Shown here piece by piece: positions 50,601 to 60,842 of a stretch of 64,000 nucleotides of DNA. Source of the DNA: Ditylenchus dipsaci (taxonomy: Eukaryota; Nematoda; Chromadorea; Rhabditida; Anguinidae); NCBI GenBank assembly GCA_004194705.1, contig SADC01000149.1, forward strand, positions 62,001 to 126,000. The letters are read 5' to 3'. The notes beneath the pieces are model-generated. The model was not told where the DNA came from and searched no databases. It saw nothing but the letters and a program-made list of their open reading frames with translations. The position numbers and the translations under genes were made by a program. How positions within the stretch are numbered: the first letter of the stretch is position 1; the number at the start of each line of letters is the position of its first letter.

Positions 50601-51123
50601 TACAAACAAAGTTAATTTAAAAAAACAATAAAGAAATTTCCTTATTTGCATAATTGACTGCTGGGGGCAGGGTATAATGTGGTGCTGGGGGTGGTGTATA
50701 ACTTAGCTAATGTAAATATCAGCCTTATCTAACAAAGATGGATTTTTTGTCCTGTTCTCTCCTGTTGTTTATGTGTGACTTTTTAGGTTTGGACAAGGGT
50801 TGGCCAGCGTATGTCATGATGCACTGAAACAAAGAACCACAAAAGTATAAAAAATGAATTCATATGAGAGGCTTTAGCTATATAAACATCAAGAAGTTTA
50901 AAAATCAAGTAACTTGTAGTCCAACACGCAAAGTTGAGCTGAAATTATTTTCACAAGCACGCAAGCGATCAAGACTTGTATAAATACATTTTATATCAAG
51001 AAAATTGAAATGAGTATTATTTAGGTTCAATTGGTCACTTTTGAGAAGGGAATTGGTGAAAAATACAGTTTTTAAAGGTCTTAAAAACATGCTCACCTCT
51101 TTTACATTCACCCTCTTTTCCAT
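26648..51123 (-). CDS. DENN-domain protein (Rab GEF-like)
   Basis: DENN proteins usually act as guanine-nucleotide exchange factors for Rab GTPases. Exons on the minus strand, 5' to 3': 51097-51123 (ATG), 49993-50371, 48047-48099, 47796-47814, 47087-47273, 45744-45841, 31214-31366, 31014-31115, 30904-30959, 30756-30856, 30475-30503, 30059-30299, 28412-28506, 28330-28369, 28088-28187 and 26648-26779 (TAA). Adjacent phases agree. DENN hallmarks: VLVFLSLLAEKRIIVTGSN, then after a one-base slip LSPLEWPHTLIPIIP, then DEVTIVDVERGVVLP, FPKGVVGDLLSALK and IFYAKIFGHYKRF. Oddities: an in-frame TGA at 50198-50200; a GC rather than GT donor at 47085-47086; slips at the T5, A5 and A6 runs (minus sense) at 30814-30818, 28425-28429 and 26757-26762; and a 29-nt micro-exon with a weak acceptor. 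The N-terminal 250 residues match nothing I recognise. If the GC donor is wrong, 47059-51123 is a separate gene ending in TAG at 47059-47061. Confidence 0.7.
27222..28190. repeat. Inverted duplication that includes a DENN exon
   Basis: About 450-bp arms (27222-27670 and about 27745-28190) with a short spacer. The right arm holds the live exon 28088-28187 on the minus strand. The left arm has a plus-strand copy (27222-27316) with the reading frame kept (FADSDAEFNAEH) but without an AG acceptor. The arms begin at the exon boundary. Confidence 0.85.
28722..29968. mobile_element. Large palindromic element in DENN intron
   Basis: Outer ends AACGTTTTTATACGGC...AACTTTTTGTCTT and AAGACAAAAAGTTATGCCGTTTAAAAACGTT are inverted. 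Inner arms pair 28745-28950 with about 29485-29680. Additional hairpins pair about 29205-29250 with 29340-29375, and 29692-29800 with 29820-29935. The 175-codon frame at 29439-29966 is a translation of these arms. Confidence 0.75.
30301..30448. mobile_element. TACCGTAT-type MITE at a DENN splice acceptor
   Basis: Ends TACCGTATTTATTCTAATAG / CTATTAGAATAGGTACGGTA, interior GGCCATGGCC. Position 30301 is the A of the AG acceptor (30300-30301, minus strand) of the exon at 30059-30299, so the insertion's TA duplication forms part of the splice site. Confidence 0.8.
31398..31812. mobile_element. Large hairpin repeat, family A, copy 3 (left arm deleted)
   Basis: GCTACTTGCATATACCCCC at the left and GGGGAGTATATGCAAGTAGC at the right, with the GC-rich central palindrome. 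It is about 280 bp shorter than other copies because most of the left arm is missing. Confidence 0.75.
31838..32715. repeat. GGTAAA-rich element, interrupted
   Basis: Left end CAGGGGCGGTAGAAATAAGC, then a TACCTT-rich arm. A GGTAAA-rich inverted arm occupies about 32540-32710. A matching right end (GCTTATTTCTACCACCCTAG) is found only at about 45605-45626, beyond the satellite. I infer that the original element was split by later insertions. Confidence 0.55.
32716..33629. mobile_element. GGCCCG-rich inverted-repeat element, copy 1
   Basis: Starts AGGGCTGTGCACGGGCC. The inverted end ...GGCCCGTGCCCTGACCCT lies near 33467. Homology with copy 2 (43626-44580) continues about 160 bp beyond that end with few differences, so the two copies are direct repeats on either side of the satellite. 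Confidence 0.7.
33711..34994. mobile_element. MULE-like non-autonomous element, GACATTTGCGCGCC ends
   Basis: The left end carries several tandem copies of GACATTTGCGCGCC and the right end carries GGCGCGCAAATGTCGTGG in inverted order. The flanks CTTGGATT (33703-33710 and 34995-35002) are an 8-bp target duplication. A tRNA-like B box (GGTTACAAGTTCGAATC) follows the left array. Resembles 48619-49828 in architecture. Confidence 0.75.
35743..35975. mobile_element. TTAA-flanked MITE inside the satellite
   Basis: TTAA at 35739-35742 and 35976-35979 is duplicated from the satellite word GGTTAACTG. The ends AGGGCCTGACCTCTTCCTAC / GTAGGAAGAGGTCAGGCCCT bound a near-perfect hairpin. The interior is shared with 60609-60842. 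Confidence 0.9.
36148..38324 (+). mobile_element. hAT element inside the satellite, perfect 8-bp target duplication
   Basis: AGTCAAAG at 36140-36147 and 38325-38332 duplicates a satellite word. The ends begin CATGGAGTGACAAATCGATA and mirror as CATGGTGTGACAAATCGATA, followed by ATCGAT-rich subterminal repeats. The element is 2177 bp and encodes a degraded hAT transposase. It is younger than the monomer it interrupts. Confidence 0.95.
36341..37688 (+). pseudogene. hAT transposase, degraded
   Basis: Exons: about 36341-36583, 36642-36805, 37036-37185, 37229-37569 and 37617-37688. The second and third exons join in phase to a BED-type zinc finger (CNLCPATSSKSGTKGLKGHV, then H). The third continues with a typical hAT segment (AQPFRLVDDLSFIEFLESF). 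The fourth has GGGLTIDFAKNRVDYLAVTG, like the hAT catalytic-domain strand DLWTS...YL..T.H, followed by a frame break (TGA at 37449-37451) and then SRIDAYVDVLKPIAEMVIDL. The C-terminal hAT dimerisation region is absent. Probably inactive. Confidence 0.8.
39431..40235. other. Probable chimeric consensus (assembly artefact)
   Basis: This block alternates words of the satellite (AATGTAGCAACATGATT, CTATAGTTA..GAAGTC) with words of the satellite's own right flank at 42405-43412 (TTTTCAACTCCGCCTCGG, ATAGCTACAAAATCAA, AGCTGGGGTAAGAGATATTG), in the same order and with many indels. It looks like a consensus built from misaligned reads of the array edge. Confidence 0.65.
42405..43625. other. Right flank of the satellite, unique sequence
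   Basis: Non-satellite DNA with no gene recognised. The part at about 43437-43625 resembles 34120-34290 inside the MULE-like element (CTTAATCCATATTCAAGTACAAGTGG against CTCAATCCATATTCGGGTACAAGTGG), so some of the array border is transposon-derived. Confidence 0.55.
43626..44580. mobile_element. GGCCCG-rich inverted-repeat element, copy 2
   Basis: Starts AGGGCTGTGCACGGGCC and carries the mirrored GGCCCG end near 44410. It matches 32716-33629 over its length, with small differences including an extra GC-rich segment near 43690. Confidence 0.75.
44643..45323. mobile_element. Large hairpin repeat, family A, copy 4
   Basis: CTACCGGAGTATAAACCCCC at the left, TATACTCCGGTAG at the right, and the shared central palindrome. 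The flanking words GAATTTTTGACC and GCGCCGAATTTTT hint that the inverted repeat is longer than its conserved core. Confidence 0.8.
45335..45533. mobile_element. Right-end fragment of the GGCCCG-rich element
   Basis: Matches the right third of copies 1 and 2 (GATTTGTGTATTTTCC, CATTTCAGGGTAC, then the GGCCCG-rich end ...GTGCCCAGCCCT) and is directly followed by GGTAAA-rich sequence to 45626. Confidence 0.65.
45850..47050. other. DENN intron without recognised exon
   Basis: Includes a probable MITE piece near 46222-46400 (CAGTCTAATCTCGGTTGTCC at one side, GGATAACCAAAATTGTCTGA at the other). Frames at 46691-46937 have no domain and no matching phase. Confidence 0.45.
47569..47654. mobile_element. 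Short TA-flanked MITE, CAGTCGACTCCCTC family
   Basis: 86 bp between TA dinucleotides, CAGTCGACTCCCTCTATAAC to GTTATAGAGGAAGTCGACTG. Sister of 14828-14958. Confidence 0.8.
47872..48041. mobile_element. TACCGTAT-type MITE
   Basis: Ends TACCGTATTTCCTCTAATC and ATTAGAGAAAATACGGTA. It sits just downstream of the DENN exon 48047-48099, whose GT donor lies between them. Confidence 0.7.
48131..48557. mobile_element. TA-flanked palindromic MITE, CAGTCGACTCTCG family
   Basis: TA on both sides. CAGTCGACTCTCGATTTAAA / TTTAAATCGAGAGTCGACTG ends (one-base differences); nearly the entire 427 bp is one hairpin. The 125- and 61-codon frames here are arm translations. Confidence 0.85.
48619..49828. mobile_element. 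MULE-like non-autonomous element, TAATTAGTGCGCC ends
   Basis: CATGCGTGG at 48610-48618 and 49829-49837 is a perfect 9-bp target duplication. The ends GTTATGCGTAATTAGTGCGCC are inverted copies, each followed by a tandem array of TAATTAGTGCGCC. A tRNA-like B box (GGTTACAGGTTCAAATCC) follows the left array, as in 33711-34994. A CAGCCGTCAGCCGG-type tandem repeat occupies 49207-49420. Lies wholly inside a DENN intron. Confidence 0.9.
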
Positions 51124-51543
51124 TCCGCTTTTCCAGTAAGGGTTATCAGTAAATTATCTAGCAGATAAATGAATATAGACAAAACGGGCTCTAAATTAAT
51201 TCGGGTTTTTTTCTTATGTAAAGCACGTTCAAGCCCCTTTTAATAAAAAGAAGAATAAAAAGCGAAAATAGTACAGACGCGAATTTTCAAACTTCAAACC
51301 CTGAAATATGAAAAAAAGTTATGTAAAAAACAAGATAAGTCTGATTTTAGATAAAATATGATAGTCCTATTTATATTTTTGGTTAAATTGACCCTACTAG
51401 AGTCAACCCTCGATTTAACGTCACCCCTGGGAGCCGGCCTTAGGGTGACGTTAAATCGAAGGTTAATTAAAAATGTTTATTTTGTTTATTTTATTTTATT
51501 AGGCTGACGTAACAGCCTAATGACATGAAAAATATTTATCAGT

Positions 51544-51685
51544 GGGGAGGAGTAAACTGGGCCATTTCAAACTGGGCCCATTCAAACTGGGCCAAAACTG
51601 GGCCCATTTTTAGGCCTAAAAATGGGCCCAGTTTCGGCCCAGTTTGAATGGGCCCAGTTTGAAATGGCCCAGTTTACTCCTCCCC
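51544..51685. mobile_element. Palindromic MITE with perfect 8-bp target duplication
   Basis: TTATCAGT at 51536-51543 and 51686-51693 flanks a near-perfect 142-bp hairpin starting GGGGAGGAGTAAACTGGGCC. The interior repeats GGGCCCA and AAACTGGGCC. Confidence 0.9.
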
Positions 51686-51699
51686 TTATCAGTTAGGTT

Positions 51700-54600
51700 A
51701 GAAGAATCTAGTGACTACTAATTCACTTTACTTTTTTCTCTGATTCGTATCGTATCTGACTCGTTCACTGATTCGTCGTATCAGGTAACTGTGTCGTGCG
51801 CATACGAGCACTCGTACTTGGTCTCGTACTTGCGTTTAAAGTTTTCCTACATTGCGTTTTTGAATCTTGAAACCAGTAAATTTTTGGTAGCCGTGGTATG
51901 CTAGCCGTGAATGTCTTTCAGCAGTCAGTCGAAAAACAATTTAAAAAGAGAAGGAATTTTAAAATAAAAAATACAAAATATCAAGTACGAGCAAAGTACG
52001 AGTGCGTTACACTGTTTCTCACCCGTTGTTGAAAAAACTCTGGCTACGCATTTGGCTGTAATCGAGCTGTAATCAAGGTTATGAACTAAAATAGTGAAAA
52101 TAAATGAATACATATGTGAAAATATCTATAATATAGTTTAAAATAAAAACTTTGCTAACATTTAGTGGCTGGGTTTATTTGAATCGCTTATCATTTAATC
52201 GATATATGCCATACAAAGGAGAAGTGATGACTAACCACTCTGTTTTGTCTATCTCTTTTATGCCGGAATTTAGTGAAAACACAAAAACAGTGCAATAAAA
52301 AAATAAATGACAAGTATGTGTTTATTCATGCTCGCATGCATAAATTAACAACATAAAAAACAGCCGAAAAATTGAACAGTCAGCAAATTTATTTGTTAGT
52401 GAACGAAAGGAAATTATTATTTTGGCGGATGTGCAAAGTTATTTTAAAAATTTTCTAAAGACAATAAAAAACAGGATTTAGCTATAGGTCTGAACTTATA
52501 CTAGTAAGCAGGGTTGGCCTACCTCCCCCGCAAAAAAAAGTTTTCAGAGAGGAGGAAGTTATGAAACCAATAAAAAAACTTGCAATAAAGAAAGCAAGTG
52601 TTTAAAATTTGAATTTTTCACTTACAATCAAAAGAAAAGAGTTCAACAAAAATTAAAAATAAAATAACTAAACAAACATTAAAATTTATTGAAAAATCAT
52701 GCACAAAAAATGCTAAACAAAATAAAATTTTAGAGCTCCATAAAAATCGCCACAAAAGTAAACAGAACCTTGTGCAACAATAGAATAGAGGCGCTCAACC
52801 ACTTTTATTCAATTTTCCCCGATTTTTTGGGGCATCACCATCCTAAAGTTAAAGTAAACAGACGAACAGAGCAAGTTAGAGTCACAATATTACAAGTAGA
52901 CAGCCCACTAAAACAGGTAGAGAAATCAGAGGAATTGAGACAGCAGTGTGTGTGCATCACCGCTCAGTCAATGCAATATTTTAGTCTTTGCCCTATAATT
53001 TTTGGCTGTAAGCCTTTTTGGCTAAAGTACACAATCCCCCTGGCCCGAAAATGGCCAAAATGGTGTCCTAAGGGCATTTTAGCGACCTTAAATGTGGAAA
53101 ACCAAAAAAAATAGTGGGAAACACTTTTTAGCACTTTTTGAAAAAAAATTTTTTTGCATTTTTGACTTGGGGTACCAAGGTTACTCAACCTAAAAGGGTA
53201 CGTGGACATCTCAAAAAGACCAAAAAAGATAATATTTGAACATAGTTTTGTTAACTGGGGCCTATCGCATAAATAAACTCTGGTATGCATACATGTTTTA
53301 TGCGGGGGTAAAAACCACCAAATAAGGTGTTTGAGTACCCTCCCGAACAGCCAAAAAGTCGATTTTGGTCAAATTTTTTTTGTGCAGATTGCTTTCCCAA
53401 TCATTTTTTCATCTTTTCTATACGTCAAAAATGTCAGATCGCGTAAAAATGAGGTTTAAACCGGTTTTCTTTTTGGGCGGCCGCCTATTTAAATAAATTT
53501 AAGACAAAGAATGAATTTGAGAGAAAGAATTTTTTATGAAAATATTTTATTTGTAACGTAAATTAGTACTTCGTTTCTTGACTTGGTCACCCCAGCTAAC
53601 AAGGGAATCGCCTGAACTGTAAAATTTTAACCCGTGAAATTTTTATTTGTTTTGAGAATTTTTTTAAGTTTCCCGTTTTTCCATGTTACGAAAATCATGT
53701 GAATATTCATCCCTGAGATCGATCACAAAAGTTTTGATTTTCGGATGCCCTGACCTTCCATGTTGATTTTTTCGCTATTCGTATTCAATAAAATGGAGAA
53801 GGGAGGGGCTTAAGACAACCCGAAATCGTCATTTAGTCGTCCCTAAATATTTCTAAATTGGAAAAATTAAATGAAAAAACCATTTAAACTTTTTCGAGTA
53901 GAATTTTTTTTTAAAGTCAAATATCGAACACTTTTTGGGTAGTCTTGAGAGGACACCGAATAACCCAGTTTGAAAGAAATGTTTTTAAAGCACGATTAAA
54001 ATTGTAAAAAAACTTTAAATTATGAAATGAAAGAACCAAGTGTATTACAGGGTGGCTCATCATAAGCGCATGAATAAATTCTCAATGAATTTACGCCATA
54101 ACTTTTAAAATTAGTATTTCTGTATTTTGATGAGATCTTTTTCATCACTTGGAAACTGAATAGATGAGAAATCGAATGACACCAAGCATGCAACCTTTTT
54201 TAGATTCCCCGTCCAATTTTGGGTTTTGCAAAATCTTTTAAAAAATCCAAAAAACTGGAACAAAAATATGGCTACTGCAAACCTTAAACTGAAGTATCTT
54301 CGTATTTTCTGCTGTTTGTACACCTTCCTGCTAAGCGAATTGTAGTATATGAATGGTTAGGATGGACTAAAACCGGTTTTCCGAACTACGAAAAGGAAAT
54401 TCAGAGGTAATAGCAAATACGCACCTCCAGGCCCCAAGATCTTGACAAAAAAAATTAAAAACTTATTTATTTACAATGCTCTAGCACAGTACCATATGTT
54501 CCAACACTTTGAAATTGACTAGTATGTATACAAACATGCCAAAAAATTAAGCAGAATGGCTAAGTAGAACACAAAACTACCTGTAGATATGTAATAAAAA

Positions 54601-54700
54601 AACAGTTTAAGAAGCAAACATTTTAAGGAGAAGTGCAAATAAGGCAACTTAAACAAAATGCATCAACACTGGCACAATTTTGATCAGTTCAAAAATTGAA
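51700..54700. other. Intergenic stretch without a supported gene
   Basis: Lies between the DENN start (51123) and the PAF-AH stop (54707). Contains a fragment of hairpin family A near 53180-53310 (GAACATAGTTTTGTTAACTGG, ATGCATACATGTTTTATGC). Otherwise AT-rich with no exon recognised. Confidence 0.55.
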
Positions 54701-54706
54701 ATGCTT

Positions 54707-57700
54707 TCAAAAGTTAAATATTAGAAGTTTGTGAGGTCTCTTTGTTCTTTTGTTCTTCAAGATTAAGATCTGTTCCTGTAAATAAAAATGTAAAAGTAAA
54801 TTGAGTAGTGTGCTCTCTCTAATAAGGCCGTTCTTTTTGATAAAAATCGCACCTTCAAACACAAAATTGGAATCATATTTAGCTAACAGTTGACGAATAT
54901 CATTAGCTGCTTTTCCTGATTGAAAACAATTGCGTAGGAATGTCACAACAATTTCTATGATAGCATGACCAGTAAAATTAGGATCTAGTTCTCCCTGGAA
55001 AATAAACCATTGTAAATTAAAACAATTTACATTTAGAACTTTTGATAATCCAGCACCTCGATAACCCGGATCCCAACAACAGTCTCTTCTGTGAAAATGA
55101 CACTCGATAACCCGGCATCATATCATCTTTTAAGTTTAAAAATGTTGAAAATAGGTTTTATTGTAAAAAAGACTGTTCAAGCACCCCTTGCATTTTTACA
55201 GGTTTTTAAATATAAATCGTACTTTTGCAAGGCATATAAGGTTACATGGATAATTCTGCACCTCGATAACCCGGCACTTTAAGGTCCCGAAGTTCAACTA
55301 TAGCTACAAAAAATTTCTACAAAACAACAAAGTTGTAACCTGCAAATTCATTTTCTTGCCCATGTATCCAGGCATAAGGAAGGAAAAGTCGGAAAAAGTT
55401 TGATGTACTATGTCTCTAAAATAAAATATTTTCTTAAAATCTTTAATGGCTCATTTATAAACGTTGTCGTTGTCGTCGTCGTTGTCGTTGGAATATTTTT
55501 TTTATAAAACCCTTTTTTTCGCCAACGACGACGACAACGACAACGACGACCTATTTTTAAAAAATCCAACGACAACGCCAACGACAACGAAATTTTCATT
55601 CAAAATTGGACAAATTTCGCATTATCAGACGAGATTTCAAGGGAAAACGTGTGGAGAATATAGTTAATCCTTAAAATTCTGACTTAAAATGCAAAATTTG
55701 TCCAATTTGGAAGAAAAATTTTCGTTGTCGTTGGCTTTGTCGTTGGATTTTTTACAAATAGGTCATCGTTGTCGTTGTCGTCGTCGTTGGCGTTGTCGTT
55801 GGCGTAAAATTGCCTTTATAAAACATTTTTTCCAACGACAACGACAACGTTTATAAATGAGCCATAAGTAACTCAACTTTTCAGTAAACTGACTTGAAAG
55901 TAAGCATAATCTTTTCAGAAGGTAAGGAATTTATCATTAGCCTAAAACTATGAAAATAATTTTCACTAAAGACATATTCATTTTAAGGCTTGCTTACAGT
56001 AAAGGTATGATGTCGAACGTCGAAGTCAGAATTGTTAAGCCGGTAGTCATATTTTAATTTCTTACTTTATAATAAAAGATATATTTTTCAGTGAATAACT
56101 TTGAGAATACCGTATTTTCTCTATTAAACGGCCCGTTAAAAGTTCCGGACCCGAGGCGTGAACAAACTTGTTATTTATCGAGAGTCGACTGTAAAAAGAT
56201 TAGGGTGATCAGAAACAAATTAGTTTTATGTGAAATAAAAATAAAAGTTTGCAATTACGAGCACCTATTTTTCACAAAAGATTTTATATATGAAAAAATA
56301 AAGCAATGCGGATAAAATAAAATACTTACTCCAGAGCGAATCCAGATCAGAATCTCAACAGCTCTGAATCTCACATTTAAAATCCAATATCAACGGACAT
56401 AATATAGTTTGAAAAACAATCAGTAGAAGAAAGTTTCCGAATAAAATTACTTAATTAAAATTGCGAAGGGCGTTCAGTAGGCGGTAGTAGTAGCCAGTCA
56501 ACTATCGAAAAAAGTGAAATAGTGCTGTTACATTCCCAAAACAAGAATTCACAAATCATATCAACCCGTCCGGGCGTTTATTGTTCAACCCCAAAAAAAT
56601 TCTAAAATTGTCAATTAAAAATGGCTTTAACTCTGAAAACATAGTCAAAAAAAGGGGGGTGTTTATTAGAGAGGGGTTGTTTATTGATGAGGAGCGTTTA
56701 ATAAAAAAAATACGCTAAGTTATATCCCTTTACAGAAGGAAAAAATATTAAAACTCGCAGAGTTCCGGCACCTCAAAGACTTCGACATCCGACTTTATAG
56801 CTCCATTTTAAGCAGATTATCAACAATTTACATTCTCCTAACATTTTCTTTCCATTGCCATTTGCTGAAAATAGAAACAATTAAGTTTTGATTTATAGTT
56901 CTGTACAAAAAGTCTACCTAGCATTAAGCATAAGCACAGGTCTATCTACTTGTGAGTAAAGAGTGTCTTCGATAGGGTAGAGCCAACCATCTAAGCACAC
57001 GCTTGCCTAAATACATTGAAGTTAAAACCTTAGTTTAGATAAAAAATTTGCACTCTAAATATTTAATAATCTCATCGGGTTCATTTGTTTGTCTAAATAT
57101 TATTTCTTCTTGACACGCATATAAATCTGGATCCTAGCTTTCAAACAGGATTTTAAGCAACTTTATGTACACAGAAGTCTTACAAAAAAGGGTTCAACGC
57201 AGTTTTAGAAACCCGGTTTAAGTTATTCTTCTAATTTAACTTATTTTTCTCTTATTTACAGATTTTTGTTTTTATCTTGATTTGAAGCAAAAAAATTAAG
57301 GTTATTTTCAAAATCTAAATCTGAAGATGCCTTGATACCAAATGGTACACTTTTAAGTACTTCTGCTCTTCAGGGTGCCAGCCCAAACTGCTTTAATAAT
57401 TCCTGTAGTTTGTTTTTTTTCTTGTTCTTACGTAAAAATATATTCGAGTTCATTTAAACTTTAGTATGGCTAACTTTCTGCCTAATCCTAAGAGAGAATT
57501 TTCAAAATTTACCGTGAAATCGCTGGACAACGCAGATGATGCTAAAGCTGCGGCACCTCCAAAGCTGTGTCCAATCACTGATGCTTTACTGGTGTCTAAT
57601 CTGCCCTGAACATTGCTAGACTTTTACGTTATTCTTATTAAAAAAATATACTTTGAATTGCGACCAGTCAAACTCATGCCCATGAACAATCTTATCACCT

Positions 57701-59914
57701 TGCAGCTCAGGTCCATCCGAAAACTTTGCACATTTTCCCAAATTGAGGTCTTCAAACATTCGCACTGCTTTTTTACACTCAGCCACCCTGTGGTGCAACT
57801 GAAATTTGTTGTCTTAAAAAATAAATAAAACAATTAGTATACTTGTATATTTCTTTCGTTGAATTCTGACTCGCCATCTGGAAAAGTGTCCATGAGCACC
57901 GGGTTTTCAACCAAAACTCCATTTGAATCCAGCTCTAAATGATAGGTCCAGGAAGAAGATTTGTCTCTAGAATTATAATTTCATATTGAGTAGCTTTTTT
58001 TTAACATTTATTGTGTGAAAATCGGCTTTTCCTTAATTTAAAATTGAGCTGAAAATTTTTTAAACTAAAAGGTAGCCAATTGAGAAATTAACTTTCCGAT
58101 TAAATAATTTTGCTTTTTTAGTACTTTTAAGTTGTTTTTTATATATATCTTTTGCGACTTTTGCTGTAATCAAATAAAAAAAAATCTGAAAATTAGTAAA
58201 CATTGGAATTTTCTAGTCTATAAATCAACAGAAAAAATAAAGTAAAAGAGGTTTTCCGCCGAATTCTAGAACGCGCCCTAAACAGTTTTCTTCGGTCCTT
58301 AAAGCTGATTTTCCATTTAGTTTTGCTATAAAATTTAAAAAAACATCGAAAAAATCTGTTAAGGAAACAAAAGGCAACTGCTAAAAGGGCTTTTCCTGGG
58401 TTCTGGAGTATTCGATTTGCTTCGCATTCTTAAGTAGGGCCATAATGTCTATAATGCCTATCTAATGCATACATGTCTAATGCCTGTACCTGTGCTCTAA
58501 CGCAGCTACCACAAACCCGTAACTGGCTAGTGAAGAGCAAAATGTGGTGTAGCAGAGTCGATTGCCACTAATACCATGAGAAAAAATGGCGATAGGATAT
58601 TTCGTATCGTGTTCAACTGGCTTGGTTTTGTCAATTCCATTGCTAATTTGCCTGTTTGATATGTCGGTAGCGATATTTTCAGAAGTTTTACTCCTGCTAG
58701 AAAGTGATGAATATAGCGGAGTGTGCCTAAAACGTACAATTTTCAAATATTAAAAGTTTTTGTAATATAAAATTACCATCCAGCTGCTAACCTAGAAGTT
58801 CATCACTAATATTTTTATTTAAGCAATGGTTTGAGAATATATAAATTTAATTAACATTTTACTATTGGGTAAAATGCAGGTTATTTACTCACATGCCGAT
58901 TTCGACTTTTTAAATTCGCGCGGGTTCAATGTTTTAAAAACTCGTATTGTTCAAAACTTATTTTTATTCAAATGCTTACTTTTTATTCAAAAGTGTCATA
59001 TATGGGATGAATTTAAAAATGCCATTTTTCATTGACAAATGATTCATTTATCAAAATTTTCTTAACAACAGAACGGCCGAGTGTACCAAACTGTGCGTCT
59101 TGAACAAGAAAGGCGAAACAAATTCCAAAAGAAGTGCTTTTGTATATTGTACTTGGTCAGTTTTTAAAAATACGTGAAAAATTGGGTTACTTTACAAATG
59201 TTAGAAAAAACCTAAAATTTTGATCTTTGATCATTTTTAAAGTGAATTGAAAGCTGAGATTCTACGCTGTCTTTGAGTATATCTGCCATTTTTTAACAGG
59301 TTTAAAAAAGTTTCACACTTTCCTAGACGTGCTAAAAATAAGCTCGGTAGGCTCCCTTTAAGTTGCAGCAAAATTTTTTTGAAAATAATAATTGTGTTCG
59401 ACTACATTTTTAATAAAATTAAAATTTTTGTATTCTATTCAATGAAAATTTTAAAAACAAACCTTCTCTCGCCTACGATCCAATCAAAAAAGAAGTGCAT
59501 TTTCCTGGGAGACATTTGCCTATAGCCCGCTAGTCCATCCTAAACTAACACTTTTTATTATTCAAAAATTCAGCATCAAAAATTCCATAAAATTGCACAC
59601 CAGATACTCTTTCCTGGGTCTCCAAGTTCTAAAAAGTCGCTTTTGTTGAAATGTGTAAAAAACTAAAATTTTACGGATATTCTATGACTTCTTCTGACAC
59701 ATCTTCCTAAATTTTTGTTGGCAGTCAGTTTTTCTTTGCAAAAAACTTACATTGAAGTCCTGCTTTTGACAGAAGGGTAGAAAATCCTAGCAAAGACTCC
59801 AGAATGTGCTGTATCTCCAGTGAGCATAATGTCAGCACAACCTACTAGGTATTCTCCATCGCCTAGTAGAGGTAATTGAGCCGAAGTAGAGAAGGAGGAA
59901 TAGGTCAGTCCCAT
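54707..59914 (-). CDS. Platelet-activating-factor acetylhydrolase (PLA2G7/PAFAH2 type)
   Basis: Serine hydrolase that removes the sn-2 acetyl or short oxidised acyl group from phospholipids. Exons on the minus strand: 59751-59914 (ATG directly after an acceptor), 58490-58726, 57843-57966, 57652-57798, 57513-57605, 56918-57006, 56832-56864, 56330-56363, 55340-55415 and 54707-54994. Introns of 44-53 bp separate several. Family landmarks in order: [14 protein letters not shown] near the N terminus; [25 protein letters not shown]; the nucleophile elbow [11 protein letters not shown]; the catalytic Asp in [26 protein letters not shown]; the catalytic His in [13 protein letters not shown]; and [11 protein letters not shown]. 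The phase between 56330-56363 and 55340-55415 does not match by one base. In exon 2 another frame ([14 protein letters not shown]...) also resembles the family, so its start is uncertain. No clear signal peptide. A possible upstream coding exon is 62042-62146. Confidence 0.9.
55445..55866. mobile_element. Palindromic MITE with CGTTGT microsatellite-like arms
   Basis: ATGGCTCATTTATAAACG / CGTTTATAAATGAGCCAT ends. Each arm is a run of GTTGTCGTTGTCGTCG variants, plus a second internal inverted pair. Lies in a PAF-AH intron. Confidence 0.8.
56109..56197. mobile_element. Composite of two MITE ends
   Basis: Starts TACCGTATTTTCTCTATTAA (TACCGTAT family) and ends ATCGAGAGTCGACTG plus TA (CAGTCGACTCTCG family), with about 50 bp between. 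Neither has its partner end here. Confidence 0.5.
56560..56720. mobile_element. Degenerate TACCGTAT-family MITE
   Basis: The interior (GTTCAACCCC..., CTTTAACTCTGAAA, GGGGGGTGTTTATTAGAGAG) matches 5530-5678. The right end AATAAAAAAAATACGC is decayed. Confidence 0.45.
58800..59740. other. PAF-AH intron 1
   Basis: AT-rich intron sequence between the exons 58490-58726 and 59751-59914. No repeat recognised. Confidence 0.55.
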
Positions 59915-59987
59915 CTGCAAAAAAGAAACATTTCTAGACAATAAGTTTTTATGATTTACTAAGCTTTATGATTTACTTGTTATGTTT

Positions 59988-60107
59988 GTTAGGAACCAAG
60001 TTAAAAAATCGGTACAGAAGTTGAATGATTAGGCACGAAAATTCGAATTGACGGGGACAATTCAAAACAGGTGGCAATGGCCCTTTAACAAGCTACCTGT
60101 TTACTTA
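59988..60107 (+). repeat. Duplicated segment of 60739-60868
   Basis: GTTAGGAACCAAGTTAAAAA... to ...CCTGTTTACTTACAAGC recurs at 60739-60868 almost identically. It includes the right half of the TTAA-type MITE and about 25 bp of its flank. Confidence 0.8.
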
Positions 60108-60341
60108 CAAGCAGCACGCAAAAGTATATTAGTAAGAACTAAGACAAATACATTAGTTATTTATTTATTTGAAAAATTTATTCCACTTGTTGCACCGACC
60201 GAAATATAATTCTACTCTTTAAGAATTTTACAACAATATTGTATACTTTTACAACACTTCTGAAGCACTAGGTAGCACTTGAAAATATCCCTGTTACTTA
60301 ACTTTTTCGCCAACACTCAATTACTATCTTTTATAGATACC

Positions 60342-60592
60342 GTATTTTTCCTAGTTACTCCACAGTCTCTAATTACTCGACATTTGCTACTTTAAGGACT
60401 TATATCTCAAGAAAGAGAATTTGTTTTGCAAACTTGTGTTTAAAATTTTCTCAAATCCCACGAGCTCTACCGATTCCCGTCTTTGGTTTTTGGATTTTCA
60501 CCCAAAAATGTTGAGATCGAATTCGAAACTTTCCGATTTTCGGTTCATTGAAAAATAAGTCGAAATGTCGAGGAATTGAAAAAAAGATATGG
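60342..60592. mobile_element. TACCGTAT-type MITE, diverged
   Basis: Starts TACCGTATTTTTCCTAGTTA. The right end (TCGAGGAATTGAAAAAAAGATATGGTA) mirrors TACCATATC... and CTCGACATTT. Confidence 0.55.
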
Positions 60593-60608
60593 TAGCCTAT
60601 TCATCTTC

Positions 60609-60842
60609 AAAGGGCCATTGCCGTCCCCGACAACGGGTGTCCCCGCCAATTAAAAATTTTCTCTGAATCATTAAACTTCTGTACAAATTTTTTAACTTGG
60701 TTTCTAACAATACTATACCTAAAATTAAATTCTAGGCCTTGTTTTGTTAGGAACCAAGTTAAAAAATCGGTACAGAAGTTGAATGATTAGGCACGAAAAT
60801 TCGAATTGGCGGGGGACAATTCAAAACAGGTGGCAATGGCCC
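60609..60842. mobile_element. TTAA-family MITE, second member
   Basis: AGGGCCATTGCC / GGCAATGGCCCT ends, with TTAA at the right. The hairpin interior (CCGCCAATT..., CTTCTGTAC...TTTTT, TTTGTTAG) matches 35743-35975. Confidence 0.75.

Noticed and set aside
55408..55667. Thr- or Asp/Asn-rich frames on both strands
   Set aside because: Translations of the CGTTGT-type microsatellite arms of the MITE 55445-55866.
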